Source of the DNA: Epichloe hybrida
Taxonomy: Eukaryota > Ascomycota > Sordariomycetes > Hypocreales > Clavicipitaceae
Direction of reading: 5' to 3'
DNA length: 64,000 bases
NCBI GenBank assembly: GCA_019022495.1
Contig: JAFEKR010000004.1
Coordinates: forward strand, 620,001-684,000
The notes beneath the pieces are model-generated. The model saw only the letters and a list, made by a program, of their open reading frames with translations. It did no database searches and was not told the origin of the DNA. How positions within the stretch are numbered: the first letter of the stretch is position 1; every line of letters begins with the position of its first letter. A program made the translations under genes and the position numbers. Positions 21,633-33,963 of the stretch are shown piece after piece.

Positions 21633-22338
21633 TGTCTGTGTTATGTACACATGTACATATGTACTGCCCTGTCTCCTTTCCCCTTTCCCCTTTTCCGCTT
21701 CCGCTTCCGCTTCCGCTTCCACTCCAGCCCTGGCCGCCTCCACCCGCCTCCACCCCAATGAGATGACCATGAGGACCATGAGATGAAGCTACCTCATGAT
21801 CCTCTCCTACCATTACCACCATTACCATCATCCCCACGCCCTTTTGCTCTCGCTTGCCGCCAACCTTGGCCATTTGCTCGAATTTGCTATTGCTAACATC
21901 GCCGCTTACGGTTCTGCTTCTGGGCAGCACATCACCAATCCCGCGCAGCTAGATTTTCTCCTTTATTTTTTGGAGCGCGCCGAACAACACCTGTATTCTG
22001 AGACACTTGCTTTTTCTTCATCTTCATCTTCATCTTCCTCTTCTGCTTCTTCTTCCTTTTGTTGTAGCGCGACATCGTCGACAATCCCGCACGGTTGATT
22101 CGGGACACCCACGACTGCGCCCCCAAGGACTCGACTTCATGGGGGCTTGAGTGACTGATTGGCTTTCCAACACTCAACAGCTCTCTTTGCTCTTTTCTTG
22201 GGTTGGGGGGGGGGCCGCGTGTGTGCTTCTGCGTGTGCGTGCTTGCTTGGAAATCTTTGTTTCTTGAGGCACTCATGACCATACACGCGTAGAACGGGAG
22301 GAGACAAGCCGCAACGACTTATTGCTCCGCGGAGTACT

Positions 22339-25038
22339 ATGAACAGCTACCAGACGGGTAGGACGGGTAGGACCCCAGACGACTACGGGGTTTCCAACCT
22401 GACGCCTCCTGCCTCGAGCCCCAACAGCAAACAAGACGAATTCCGCCAGGACAGGATCATGAATGGGTTTGCTCAAGATGGATCACGATTCAATCAGGTA
22501 AGGGCTTCTTGTGCCACAGCAGCACAGCACACGTTGTATCACGGTTCTAAACGTGAAGGGGGTCTGATGCGTCTTCTCATGTAGGCTTCGGATCCGACGT
22601 CAACACGGCGGTCGCCGCAGGTTGACTTGAAGGACCCAATCCAGGTCCATTTACTCACCGAAACAGCGCTTTCAGACAGCAAGGGATACGAGATTCTATC
22701 ACAAGAGGAGGTGGACGAACTGAAGAAGCAGGCTGAGTTGATCTCTCAGCGTGTGGAATCAACGAGATCCAACCTCGCCATCCAATCGAAATACCGAGAT
22801 GCCGCGGCCTCCATGGCCAGGCTCGGTCAGAAGGGCGCAGAGAACAGTCGGTCCCAGGAATCCGAGCGCGAAAGGATCGAATGCGAACGAAAATGTGACC
22901 AACTAGCATCAGAGCTACTTGAACTCGAAAAGCGTCTGCTCATCCCTCATCGGAAAATCCTCGAACATACGGCGGCCATCCTGCAACTGACACATAAGGC
23001 GTCAAAGAAGAAGACGTCGCCGCAAAATGGTCAACTGCTCAATGGAATCCCTGGCAGTCCCGAGAGCCTATACGCCTACTCTCAAAGCCGGAACAGCTTG
23101 GACCAGATGGGCGATGACACCTACTTTGACGACCCCTCAGGTTATCAGCTCGATGGGATGGAGCGAGCTCGGAAGAACGCCATTGAGATTCCGCTCAAGT
23201 CGCCGATCCGCGAACAGAACCAGATGCGTGTGGAGCTGGATCGCATGCGTGAAGAGAATACATACTTGCGGAGCCAAACTGACGGTCTGCTGAAGAAGCT
23301 CCAGGGCCTCAATTCGTCGCTACGGGACACCATTGTCCGATTCAACCCACAGGTCAACCACGGCTACGATGAGCCGCCCCAGGGTTCCGCGGCTCCGGAC
23401 ATTAAGCTGGCCGACTTGCTCAAGAGCCAGATGGACTATCTCGAGAGCGGTTTATTTGCCGTGCAAGCTGAGCAAGACTCGTTCGCCGGCGGCAGTCGGA
23501 TGGGCGAGCGCATCGAGGCCGTCAACCTGCAGCTTCGCGACCTCCTCATGACGTCCGACCCCCATTACTTGCCCACCATGCTCCCATCAGAATCCGATAT
23601 TAATGGCCAGGTTGCCTATCTGGAAGAGTCTATTCGGTCCATCGACTCGCAACTTGCTCGAGCCAACTCCTCGCAGGGCGCAAACGACGAGATCGGCCCC
23701 GTGCTCACCAGTCTATGGGACTCTATTCAGCGAGGATTCTCAGAAGCCAAGCAGCGCAAGGACGACCGCCGCAGAACTCGAGTCGAAAAGGGCCTGCCCG
23801 AAGACGACGAGGACATGTCTGATGACGAAGGCTTCGATGCCGCGGAGCCCTACTCGTTGGGTTCCTTCTCCAACAGGGTACAGTGGATGCACGCGCAGGC
23901 CATCACCTTGAGAGACCAAAAGTACGTCCTCAAGCGACAGATCAAGCAGCAGCGTGAGCTCAACAACAAGTCGGATGCCGAAAAGGACGAAGAACTGGCT
24001 CGCAAACAAGAGGAGCTAGAGAAGAGCCGCCAGCTGCTCAGCCGCGCCGAGAAGGACGCCATGGACGCCCAGAGGATGCTCTCCGATACCATGACGGACC
24101 TAGAGGAAGCCAGAAACGCCGCGGGAGCAGCGGGAGCGGCCGAGGCCAGCATTCAACAGAGGGACGCCAAGATTGGAGAGCTCGAGAAGAATCTCAGGGC
24201 CGCCCAGGACAGTCTGGCGTCGGCCGAAAAGAGCTTGTCGACGGCTCAATCGGGAAGCAAGGAAACGGGAGAGAAGATGGCGGAAGTCGACGCGCAGATT
24301 GCAGCTCTGACACAGGAAAAGAAGGCGGCCGACGAGGCGGCTCAGGAACTCAAGAAAGAACTGGCGGCCAAGACGAAACAGTTCAAGATCAAGGATGACG
24401 AGGTCGACCAACTCAACATGACGATTGCGGAGCTCAAGACGGAAGTGACGATTGCCAGGGCCGAACTGGACGGTGCTTATGGATCCCGTGCAGAGCGAGC
24501 GGCGGAAGTGGCGGCCATTAAGCAAAGCTCCGAGTGTCTCAAGCTCCAGAACCAAGTCGACAGGTTGAAGAAGGAGCTTGGTGCCACGGTCGAGGAACTC
24601 GAGGGAGTCACCAAGGAGACGATTGGGTCCGAAAAGGAAAAGGCCGATGTCGAGGCCAAGCTGGACGAGGCCCTGGCTGCCAGGACGTCGCTCGAATCAG
24701 AACTGCAAAAGGCGCGGGACAAGATGGCCGAGCTGCAAGAGGAGCTGGATAGCGAGCGTCTGAAGATTCACGGCGATGGGTCCAAGCTAGGCGCTGGTGC
24801 GTCCGTGTTGAGCGAGCGCTTCAGGGCTACGATGAGGGAAGAGCGCAAGAAGTTCCAGGAGGACCTCAGGGTGCGTATATCAAATTCACGCGTCACTGGG
24901 AAATGCCCCCTTGTTTGGTGGTACTGTACTGACTGCTTTCTACAGGAGGAACGGACACGATGTCGCAAATTGGAGGATGAATTATCCAGATTAAAGCGCA
25001 GCCAAGGGCCTGGCAAGAGTCCTCTGAGTCCACGGTAG
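22339..25038 (+). CDS. Uds1-domain long coiled-coil protein (up-regulated during septation type)
   Basis: Three exons, 22339-22497, 22585-24870 and 24946-25038, give 845 aa; all junctions are phase 0. A Ser/Pro-rich N-terminus leads into the Uds1 domain, about residues 75-190: SKGYEILSQEEVDELKKQAE then DQLASELLELEKRLL and LEHTAAILQLTHKA. From about residue 460 to the end it is a nearly continuous heptad-rich coiled coil rich in Glu, Lys, Ala and Leu (RKQEELEKSRQLLSRAEKDA is typical). The tail is basic with Ser-Pro sites (SQGPGKSPLSPR), possible kinase targets. In fission yeast the founding protein is induced at septation; related long coiled-coil proteins act at cell cortex, septum or spindle pole. 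The exact role here is unknown. Confidence 0.85.
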
Positions 25039-27592
25039 AACCGACGGCGTCATTGTTCCTGAAGCAGCATTCTCAGCACACTATACTTGTTAACCATGCG
25101 AAAACTCTCGGAAAACTCGGGACCATTGTCAACAGCCCACCTGATGCATGCTCTCTCACGTTGGTCAAATGTACGTGACACGTTCACCTTGACCACATGG
25201 CGACCGGCTGTTTCGCAAAATCCCCCACACACCGCGTATAGACTTGTTCTTCCATTATGTATATAGCATGGCATGCCGGCACAGCATGGAGCAGAACCCC
25301 CCCCCCCTCTCCTCCTCCTCGAAATTCCCCGAGGAGCATTCTTCCAAGAGAGACGATGTCATTATGTCATTAACGATGGGGATCACGATGAAAAAGGGGC
25401 GGTGGGACGGGGTTACCCTGAACCCTCTTCCTCTTTTTTTTATTTTTTTTATTTTCATGTTCTTATATATACTGTTGTCTTTATGCTGTTTTCTTGGTGG
25501 ATAGAAAAGCCGGGATGTTTGTTGGATGACGACATTCTAGGAAATACACAACTGATGAGTACTGCTGTTTGTATGATGCGTTGACTAAAGCTTGTGTGAA
25601 GTGGACTGAGAGCCGGCAAAAGTCACTCACGATGCTAGCACGTGAAGACTACCAGTTCTGATCAGCCGCAAAACAGCCTTTGAAGCCATCCCCGCGTCTC
25701 CTTGAATCCAAGCGCCATCCAACTCTCTTTTTTTTCTTTTTCGTTCCGCTTTCGTTCCGCCACCAATCACACCATTCTTGGCCGAACAAGCGAACGAGTT
25801 CCTTTTCGTAAATGCCAAACCAACATTTCCACAAACGCATGTATCGCGGCTTGCCAAACACCATACCCCCCTCAAGAAAAACCCCCAAAAAACCATATAG
25901 AGACCCCGCCGCGGACCGCCAGGAACCCTAGCTCTATCAAGTGAATAAATAACTTTCCTCCGGAGTCTAAAAGGTGAGCTGCAAGCGGCAGGCAAGCAGG
26001 GTTTGCCATTCCGGGGAACCTACCCTACGCAGCCCTGCCGGGGCGGGGATTTCCCAGCCCCCCGGGTTCCCCGGGTTGGGCCCACACTACGCCCCTGCAC
26101 ACGATACAGGTAATTTTTTCCCATTTTCCGAAACACTATCCAGTCTTTTCCTGACCAGACACGGACATGAATCATGGACATGTCAAGACTGTCCACAACC
26201 CACTTTCACCCTCCCTTGCCACAACCTGATGTACACCAAATTTAAACCAAGCAGCTTCCAATCCGCGCCGCCACTATGGAGAAAGGCCGGAAAAAAAAAT
26301 AGATAGAGAGAGAGAGAGGGACTAATCGATAAGCCTCGGTTCTTCCCGTTTCCGCTCCGCTCTCTTGAACTCTTCCCGATTCTTCCCGATTCTTCTTCAA
26401 AGCGCTCAGAGATTATGCTTCGAGTCAGACTATTCACGCCCGCAGCCAACGTGCGTGCAAATGAGGGCCGGCAAACTTTCTTGAAGAGCACACGTATTCG
26501 CACACCGAAGACGCAAAGCATCAAGGACCAATGACCAACCATGACTCATTGTACATGAGCATTCACATCTTCTTCACCACCGTGGTCCAGCAGACAATGC
26601 CAAGTAGGACGAATCTGAATCTGTCGGCCTCCGTCAACAGACACCGTCGACGATTCTACAACCAACAACAAGTACACGCACATCATCAATAGTCATGTGA
26701 AAACCCCATAGTATTATTCATACACTAGCGCCCTTTATGCTGTATTGATGCTTCTCAATAGCCGCAGCCCTCTGAGTGATTCAGCCAGAGCGGGGACTCG
26801 ACTATCACTCATCTTAGCTAATGCACAAAATGTATTGCGTCCGCGACGCTTCCATACATCCTTCATCCCCTCCACAGGTGTCAGGCTTGCGGCCGCGAAG
26901 CTGGGGTAAGCGTGTCTGGCTATATCTGCGCCGACTCTCTATCCCGCCTCTCATGAACGCCATGTCTGAAAAAATGACGACGGTTGACCCGAAAAAGAAA
27001 AGGCAAGTCTTGTCCCTGCGTGAGGAGCATCGAAAAGGTATGGGGCAAGGTGCAGGAGTAAACATCAGAACAAGTATAAGCCAAGCCTGCATGAATAAAG
27101 ACAAAGCAGAAAGCAGCAGCAGCAGCAGCAGCAGCCAGTATGCAGACGCCAAAAAAGTATACCCGATTATCTCAATTGCCCAATCTATTCTCCAACTCCT
27201 ACTCGCAGTGCCCAAATTGGGAATGCATCAACTTGAGTGAACGAAAAAAAATAAAGGAATAAAGAGATAGATAATGTGAAAAGGAGTCGCAAGTCCAGCT
27301 AGATAGATGTTGGTGTGATTCTAGATCATGCCAGGTTGACGAGCCGCGGCCCATTTCTTGAGGTGGCAAGAATTTGAGGCTCGCCCATATCAACTATCAA
27401 GCGGAAGCTTTGGTGAAAGCCCCGAGGATATCTTGATATGGATAGAAAAGATGGAATTTGCCGACCGAGATAAGACATTGTACCGCAAGTTGGAGACGGA
27501 AGGGGTGTCACCGGCGTCACGAGCGGGCATTCCCGTGAAAAGACTAGCGGGTAGAGCTAAGAGAGGGGGGCATCGGTAAACGTGAATCCGAA
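25039..27592. other. 2.55-kb convergent spacer without a supported gene
   Basis: The Uds1 gene and SOK1 end into this region. It contains homopolymer runs (C at 25298-25307, T near 25434-25450), a GC-palindromic stretch (about 26040-26085), a GA dinucleotide run (26302-26317) and an AGC run (27115-27135). Several 60-140-codon frames exist on both strands but none shows a family motif or spliceable continuation. Confidence 0.4.
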
Positions 27593-29611
27593 TTAGGACG
27601 TGGAATCCACGGCCATGTCTTCGTCGTCACCGAGATAGGCCAGTTGGGCCCACACACGCCAGTGCAACACACCGAGATGGGCAAGTCGAGTTGCCATGTC
27701 CTCGATGCCTCCCTCGTCCTGTCCATCACGTAGTAGCCCCGAGTCAAGGTCTCGGGCTAGATGGCTACCGCTGCTGCCGCTAGGCCCGCGTCCACCGGTG
27801 GCGACCGAGAAGAGGGAGACGCCGGACAGAGCCTTGAAATTCCGGACTCGATTGGTCAGCTCGACCATGAGCCTGCTGTGGAAGGCAAGCTCAACCTCTC
27901 GGTAGATTTGTGAGTCAACGCGGCAAACATTATCCATGAGCCTCTCCTCAAAGGTCGGCAATAGCTCGGGCGGTGCGTCCGTGTAGCGGAAGATTTGGAG
28001 CGCCATGGATGGCGCTATTGTCTGCCAGCGGCTTGAGTGACGTGACGAGGGCGTGACTGACTGAAGCAATGCGACGAGCGAGTTGTACACATTCTTGGAC
28101 TTGATTCTCGACTCACTGTTCTCGGGAGCGACATAGGAAGGCATGACGAGAGAGGATCGTGGAGAAGAGGCGGCCGACGAGTCAGAGGCACTGAGAACAA
28201 GACTTGACGGTCTTGAGCTTGACAGGGGCGTGTTGAAGTTAAACTCTGAGCTGGATGTTGTCGACGAGTCGAGCGTCTCTTCATCCAAGGGCTGAGTGTT
28301 GCGGCCAACCATCTTGGCGCTATAACGTCCGACCCTGTCGAGGTCCTCGTACATGCGCATGCAAATGTCCAGATTGATGGCGTCAACCATGTCGGATCGA
28401 AGCTTCAAGATGCGCTCCTCGTCAAACAGGAATGTGCTAGGTATACGCTTCTCACCTGATGAAGGCAAGACCAAGCGAGACAGGGCCTCAAAGAAGACGC
28501 CCATGTCGCCAAAGTTGTGAGATGTGTTGCCGCCGCCGCCGCCGCCGCCGAGGGTGGCTGAATAATGTCTGTCGGCATTTCTGTACCAATCTCGGGCGCC
28601 ACCAATGTCCACTTTGCGAGACTGAATTTTCTTCAGGAAAAACTTTTGCTCAAAGTGTGTCGTATCTTCAATGAGGACAGGTCGCAGGCATCGAATCTGA
28701 TGGTTGGCAACATCCAGCTTCATGGCTTCCAGAACGCTAAGCAGACTGCGCATTCCAGTCACCAATTGGTCCAGATCAGAGTCTCGGTTGCCATGGCTGA
28801 GTTGGGTGTACATGGTGTCGACCCACTCATCCCGCATCGGAGCACAATGAGACTTGAGAACGAGGGAGAGCCAAAGGGCGAGCTTCTCGAGGTCAGCGAT
28901 GCCCTTGTGAAACTGCTGCATCAGGAGCTCGACGTTGAGGCCCTCGTCGAGAAACTGGCGGTCGCGTTGGGGTACTAGTGTCTGGATGATATCCTTGACG
29001 GCTTTCAGTAGTGACGGCAGCGTCCAATCGTCACTCTCACCGTGCTTGGCGTAGAAACCGGGCCGGTCCGTGATGAACAAGGACAACTCCTCCTTCATTG
29101 CCTTCCAAAACTGATTGGCCCTCTCTTGCTTCTTTCGGCCCTTTTCTCCATCCAGATTAGGTCTGAAATGCAGTTCGGGATCAAAATTGATGTCGTGTCG
29201 TAGTTTCGGGTTATGAATGATCTTGGACACGTCCAATTCACTCAGTGTTGATCTCGTGACAGGAGGCTCCACGGGCCATGACTGGTGATGAGAGGATGTC
29301 CGCCGTGAGTGGCGGCGTGTGGAAGCTGGCTCAGGGGTTGGCGTCGATGAAGTCGAGGTGCTGGAGGGGTTCCTTGAGAGAACCGTGGATCCAGGGGTTG
29401 AAGATCGCAAAGCGGCTTCGCACCGCCTCGGTGATTCTTGTGAGGATGACTGCGTGGTGCTCGAAGTTGGCGACTCATCCTGAGGTGGTGCTTGCATCTG
29501 GACATCCGCATCTTGCATGGATTCACCGTCGGTTTTGGGGCAAGGGGTTGAAGTAGAGAGGCTTCTGCGTGACCTCTCAACAGGGCCACCGGTGCCTTGT
29601 TCTGGTAGCAT
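27593..29611 (-). CDS. SOK1: TCP11/Sok1-family protein
   Basis: A single exon, 672 aa, from the ATG at 29611 (MLPEQGTGGPVERSRR). The frame is open upstream for 44 codons without an ATG, through an A-run on the coding strand, so an upstream exon cannot be excluded. The N-terminal 150 residues are Ser/Thr/Pro-rich. The TCP11 domain runs from about residue 180: FWKAMKEELSLFITDRPGFY, SLLKAVKDIIQTLVPQRD, LEKLALWLSLVLKSHCAPMR followed by DEWVDTMY, the family's signature. A Gly run and a Ser-rich insert separate further helical blocks, and the end is acidic (DDEDMAVDSTS). Yeast Sok1 is a high-copy suppressor of loss of cAMP-dependent protein kinase; TCP11 proteins are linked to PKA signalling. The molecular activity is unknown. 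Confidence 0.88.
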   Translation of the reverse strand: MLPEQGTGGPVERSRRSLSTSTPCPKTDGESMQDADVQMQAPPQDESPTSSTTQSSSQESPRRCEAALRSSTPGSTVLSRNPSSTSTSSTPTPEPASTRRHSRRTSSHHQSWPVEPPVTRSTLSELDVSKIIHNPKLRHDINFDPELHFRPNLDGEKGRKKQERANQFWKAMKEELSLFITDRPGFYAKHGESDDWTLPSLLKAVKDIIQTLVPQRDRQFLDEGLNVELLMQQFHKGIADLEKLALWLSLVLKSHCAPMRDEWVDTMYTQLSHGNRDSDLDQLVTGMRSLLSVLEAMKLDVANHQIRCLRPVLIEDTTHFEQKFFLKKIQSRKVDIGGARDWYRNADRHYSATLGGGGGGGNTSHNFGDMGVFFEALSRLVLPSSGEKRIPSTFLFDEERILKLRSDMVDAINLDICMRMYEDLDRVGRYSAKMVGRNTQPLDEETLDSSTTSSSEFNFNTPLSSSRPSSLVLSASDSSAASSPRSSLVMPSYVAPENSESRIKSKNVYNSLVALLQSVTPSSRHSSRWQTIAPSMALQIFRYTDAPPELLPTFEERLMDNVCRVDSQIYREVELAFHSRLMVELTNRVRNFKALSGVSLFSVATGGRGPSGSSGSHLARDLDSGLLRDGQDEGGIEDMATRLAHLGVLHWRVWAQLAYLGDDEDMAVDSTS

Positions 29612-31745
29612 TTTTTGAAAGCCTTTTTTTTTTTTTTTGCGTAATTGGTCAAGCTTGTCGAGGAGTACGCAGGCTTGCAACCAGACGAAGTCTGCCGGGG
29701 AGGTTCTCGTATTTAACAAACAGTCGTCGGTCTGGTGGTCCAAGGTTAAACGCTACACAGTGATTGACCAGCCGTTAGCACGCAAGACCTAAAGAGAGGC
29801 AGTAACAAGACAAGAAAAAAAAAACCCCCCAATCGAATGTGCAAACGCAAACAAGGCAATGTGCAACAGAGCGCACTGTCACGAGGCACGGGCAGTTGCA
29901 GACTCAGGTCGCCTATTCGAGGGCGAGGTGCAGAAATCGTGTAGCTGAATCCCAAGTGCAGGCCCGAGCAACACCAGAGTTGAACAGACATACACACACA
30001 CGTACACGCACACACACACACGCACACGCCACGCACAAGAGGACAAGCCCAATGAAAAAAAACAACCAAACGCTTTTCAGTCCCACTCCAGGTTCCTTCC
30101 CGTCACAAGACTGCACTGCACGACTTGGGTTTCCAACAACAGAAGAATCAAACATTGGTTTGTTGTGCTTACATCCAGGTATGTATAAGTTCCACGGCGT
30201 CTTCCTCGAGGAAGTATATTGAGGTCTGCCGGTCTCTACCTCGCGGTTTCGTGCTTTGCCCCCTGCTGCCGGATTTGTGAAGGGCGGTACAGTATAAACA
30301 GAATTGTCGGTATCCTCCGGAGTGTCTTGTTGAGAGAGATGGTCCTCTTGCTGCTCAGCTCAGGCCTGTTTTGGCGAGAGAGTGTCGGTGCCGGGATTGT
30401 CGTCTTGTAGTTGGCAGGGGGGCATGTAGTAGATCGATCGATTTGTGAGTGGGCAGATCCAGAGAGCGTAATTGTTGTTCAGTCGAAGGAAAGAAGAATA
30501 GGAAAAAGAGTAGTAAATAGGAGAGAAGAATAGGGCAAGAGCAAGAGCTGTTCCGCGAGGGGATCGAGGATAGGAGTGTGAGAGAAGGAGGGAAGTGGGA
30601 AAAGTTGGGAACGAAAGCAGCAGATGGGAGGAAGAATAAGGAAAATAGATCCCAAACGGAAGGAGAAGGAGGGAGGACACGACATGACATGGTACCGGCT
30701 ACAGGTGAAAAGGAGGGCCGGGACTTTGGCAAGGGGACGGATTGTGGACGGTGGGTTGATCAGATTCGGTCGGATTGGCATGGGCAGACCAAGTGGATGG
30801 GATGGGATGGGTTCGGTCTTGCCAATGGTATGACTAGACTAGCGCAAGGGCACGCCGCCATCGATCCGGGCGCCGGGCAGCCATGAAAGTCGCAGACACC
30901 GTCTGGCGGCACGGCAGAGGGGGCGCCGCTGGGGCATCGCCCATCTGTCTAGAATTAGTGCAGTACATGGTGTACATGGTGTACATGGTGACTTTCCGGT
31001 GCCGTCGAGGCTTTCCATATTCTGAAGGGGGCGGTCTGGTGGGAGATGAGAGATGACTAGCATTTACCCCGTAGTACGGAGTTGGAGGTACCAGGTCCTC
31101 CTTCCTCCTTGTCTGGTGGGCCGTGGCCCGGAGCACCGAATACATACATACAGGTACTCCGTGCAGGCAGGCAGGAAGGAAGGCCAGAAGGAAGGCAGGA
31201 AGGAAGGCAGGCAGGGCAGGCGCGAGTAATGTCGGGCAACCTGAGTCTGGGCACGAGTTTTGGGGGGGGGGGGGTCGATCGGCGCCGGCTTGACTCGACT
31301 TGGCTCTGGGTGCTCTGGGTGCTCTGTCTGGGTGCTCTGGGTGCTCCGGGTCAAAGTCACCGTCAAGCATGCGCTCAAACAGCAACCGTCTCAGCTGTCG
31401 TACATGTACTGACTGCTTGCTGGTGGGGGCAGCGCAGCTGTACTGGTACTCAGAACTCAGACTGATCCTGATTGCTACATGTACATACCATGGTGCAGCA
31501 TGCAGCGTGCAGCGTGCAGGTAGGTGGTCTGGCCGCCCGAGGAAAGGGGGGGGGGGGGGAAAGACGGCAGCAGCATCCGTAGTTGTATGTATCAGCGGCG
31601 AATTTGGCGACGGACAGGCAATAATCACTCGAGTCTGGTAACGCCCGCCCGCCCCCATCTCACCTCTACACACTTTACTCCGTACCAGAACAGACTCTGT
31701 TGCATTCATATTCGCTGGGGCGCCTACACCACCGGAGTGAGCCAC

Positions 31746-31796
31746 TGCGATGCGATGCGGTGCGATGCGGTGCGATGCGGTGCGGTGCGGTGCGAT
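31746..31796. repeat. GCGATGCGGT-type 5/10-bp tandem repeat
   Basis: About ten pentamers alternating TGCGA and TGCGG. It encodes a spurious CDAMRCG-like peptide repeat in any frame and is best read as a minisatellite. Confidence 0.8.
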
Positions 31797-33210
31797 GGAT
31801 GGTCTGGTCTCAGCAGCAATGCTCACTGATGATCCTACAACCTGCTGCATCTTAACAAAACCATCTGTGGCGCTCCGACAGCAGCGGCGGCGGCGGCGGC
31901 GGCGGTCACTTCCTGAACAGCTTGCTGCCTCAGATAATTGCCAATGCTTCCAAATCCCTTCGCCTTCGGTCGGTGAGGACCGCCCCCTTGCGAGTCGGAT
32001 CAAACAGAGGACAGAGGACAAAGGACAGAGGGGACAGTGGCCAGTGCCTCTGTTTCTGTTGCCTACAACTGTTCTCGGGTGTTGGTCGTGGCTCATTTTA
32101 CCTTTGTACCGTTACAGCTTGTGGCCACGGCTGTCCCGTTATTGCGCGGGTCTCGTGACAGCCCAGTGCCGTTACTTCGCAAAGGTGGGCTCTGGTCCCC
32201 CTCGCATGGGTCATGATGGGTCCTGGTTCCTTTTCCGATGCGGTGGGGTCAGGGGGTGTGTGCATATAACTATGTGCATGTGTAAGCCTCAGCGGGGGGG
32301 CGTGGGCTTGGGCCCTTCGACCTGAACCGAGTGCGTGTCTGGACGTGGGTCACGACACAACAATATGAACGCCCAATTGCTGAATCCACCAGGTCGACGA
32401 TACGCATACATAGATTTCGTAGGAAGAGCTGTCCAAAATATCTGGAAACTTCGCACGAGCATGGCCCGAGGATACCAAAACAACAAAACAATTATGCTGT
32501 CATATCCGCACCTTCTACCGAAATCGTCAGCGTGGCACAACGCCTTGCTTGGCATCTTTCGACAACTTGTCAATTAGCCATCAGCCATCTTATTACCGCG
32601 GAAGTGCTGGCCGACAAAGCCCAATGCTGAATCACACAGACTTGTTCTTGAGAAATTGGCCCATCCGCAACACACATGGCCTTCCGATCTCGCAAGCACA
32701 CCCCCGTCATGATAAACAACGTCCCCGTCGCGGTAATAATTTTCACCATGCAGAATAAGCCTCTCACATCCCAGGGCAGGTCCCTGGTCGCAGGCCCCGG
32801 CCCCGGGCCCCGGACGACCGGTATTACTCTGTCCAGGGAAGGAGCCAAAAGACTCGGGCAAGAATTAAAAAAAATTCAAATATCGAGAAGGATGGCATTT
32901 GGTCTGGCTTTTATGCGAGTCGCTATTATGCCAAGTCATGTTACTAATGCCAAGTCACCTTACCAAACATCCCTATATATGTAGGGTTACTTCCGGCTCG
33001 ATACTTCTGGAAGCCGTGGATGCCAGTGCTAACAGAGGCCATTCTCGAAACTGTCCTGAAATGGCCGAGCCGTGTCTTCCAGTCTGTCATTACTAATAAC
33101 AAAGTGGTGGCGGCGGCGGCGTTGGCAGCTTCCCGTCGTAAGTGGCTTCTTGCTCGGCGCTCAGGCTGGAGCACTGGGTACCTGAAAAGCTACTGTACAG
33201 TCAGACAGTC

Positions 33211-33250
33211 CCGTCTGGTGCCGTCTGGTGCCGTCTGGTGCCGTCTGGTG
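33211..33250. repeat. Four perfect copies of CCGTCTGGTG
   Basis: An exact 10-bp unit is repeated head to tail four times, preceded by a partial copy. Confidence 0.9.
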
Positions 33251-33620
33251 CTGCATTATGGCGGCCGCTCCGGTTCTGCCCAGACATTCTGACACGGAGA
33301 AACATTGCAGGCAACCTCCTCGGAGTAGCTGCCCCTTCCTCATGCCATCACGGTTTTGTTATGTTTTGGTTGCCACAAGTGTCTGTTGTTAGGTGTCCGC
33401 ACTCTGTCGGCGATCAAAACATGAAACTTGAGCAGAGCAATATTAAGTTCGCGGCGTGAGCCTTTGGAATTCACTTGGAGCTGGAAAAAAACATGACAGG
33501 TTTGAGAGGCCATTTTGCCCTTGCATGTCTCTGTTGCAAGCCGGGGGTGATGATGTCTGCTGTGGGCGCCTGTTCTCCACGACGAATGTGTGCTCACTGC
33601 TCGCTAGTTCAGGACCTCTA

Positions 33621-33963
33621 AACACGCATATGTCAAAAATTGAACACGCATATGCCGCCCCACTTTTCCCGCTTTTCGCCCACCTTCTGACCTACATAGA
33701 TTCCTCTCCTTCTCCCCTTCTTAGCTTCTTGGTTATCATTAATTATCATCACCTTTAACGTCAAATTCAACGTTAAATTCAACCTTTTACATAAGCGTAT
33801 CGTATCCTTAGTATCTCTAATAATAATGCTAGCTATATAATTTTACCTTACTATAATAGCTACGAAGATTGGACGCGAGCCACACTAAAAACAGGTGGGT
33901 GTACTGTCTATCCCGATTAGGACTAACGGCATATGCGTGTTCAATTTTTGACATATGCGTGTT
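33621..33963. mobile_element. 343-bp MITE with 36-bp perfect terminal inverted repeats and TA target duplication
   Basis: The left end 33621-33656 is the exact reverse complement of the right end 33928-33963 over 36 bp. TA dinucleotides flank both ends (33619-33620 and 33964-33965), the target duplication of Tc1/mariner/pogo-type elements. Each TIR contains the 12-mer AACACGCATATG twice, separated by TCAAAAATTG, so the end has two direct copies of one motif, as in transposase binding sites. The 270-bp interior is AT-rich with no coding capacity, hence a non-autonomous element. No transposase gene is present in the window. Confidence 0.9.

Larger units (their letters stand above)
20762..22338. 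other. Gene-poor spacer and Uds1-gene promoter
   Basis: About 1.58 kb with no supported gene. It holds a TGATGCA tandem repeat, a strong inverted repeat (separate entries), CTTCCG/TTCCCC tracts (21670-21720), CATTACCAC repeats near 21815 and TCTTCATCTTCATC runs near 22015. The last 200 nt are the probable leader of the Uds1 gene. Confidence 0.45.
29612..33620. other. Gene-poor region left of the MITE, with microsatellites
   Basis: About 4 kb. The first 700-1000 nt are presumably the SOK1 promoter/leader (CA repeats at 29992-30036, GA-rich stretch 30480-30680). Beyond that are a 9-bp TGTACATGG repeat (30962-30990), GGAA/GGCA tracts (31165-31220), G runs (31262-31273, about 31544-31558), a GCGATGCGGT tract, a CGG run (31881-31903), and four CCGTCTGGTG units. 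Long frames here are built on these repeats and show no protein family. Confidence 0.4.

Noticed and set aside
25649..25995. Overlapping minus-strand frames, one with a protein-like stretch (GKPRYMRLWKCWFGIYEKEL).
   Set aside because: No family recognised, no good start, no splice partner. The two frames overlap the same bases, so at most one could be real.
26415..26534. Small plus-strand ORF (MLRVRLFTPAANVRANEGRQ...) resembling a mitochondrial presequence.
   Set aside because: Only 39 codons, no continuation across a plausible intron, no homologue recognised.
30834..32096. A 420-codon open frame on the minus strand.
   Set aside because: It is built on minisatellites (GCGATGCGGT, GGAAGGCA, TGTACATGG runs) giving His/Arg/Pro repeats. 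No domain, no splice logic, and it starts and stops in repeats.
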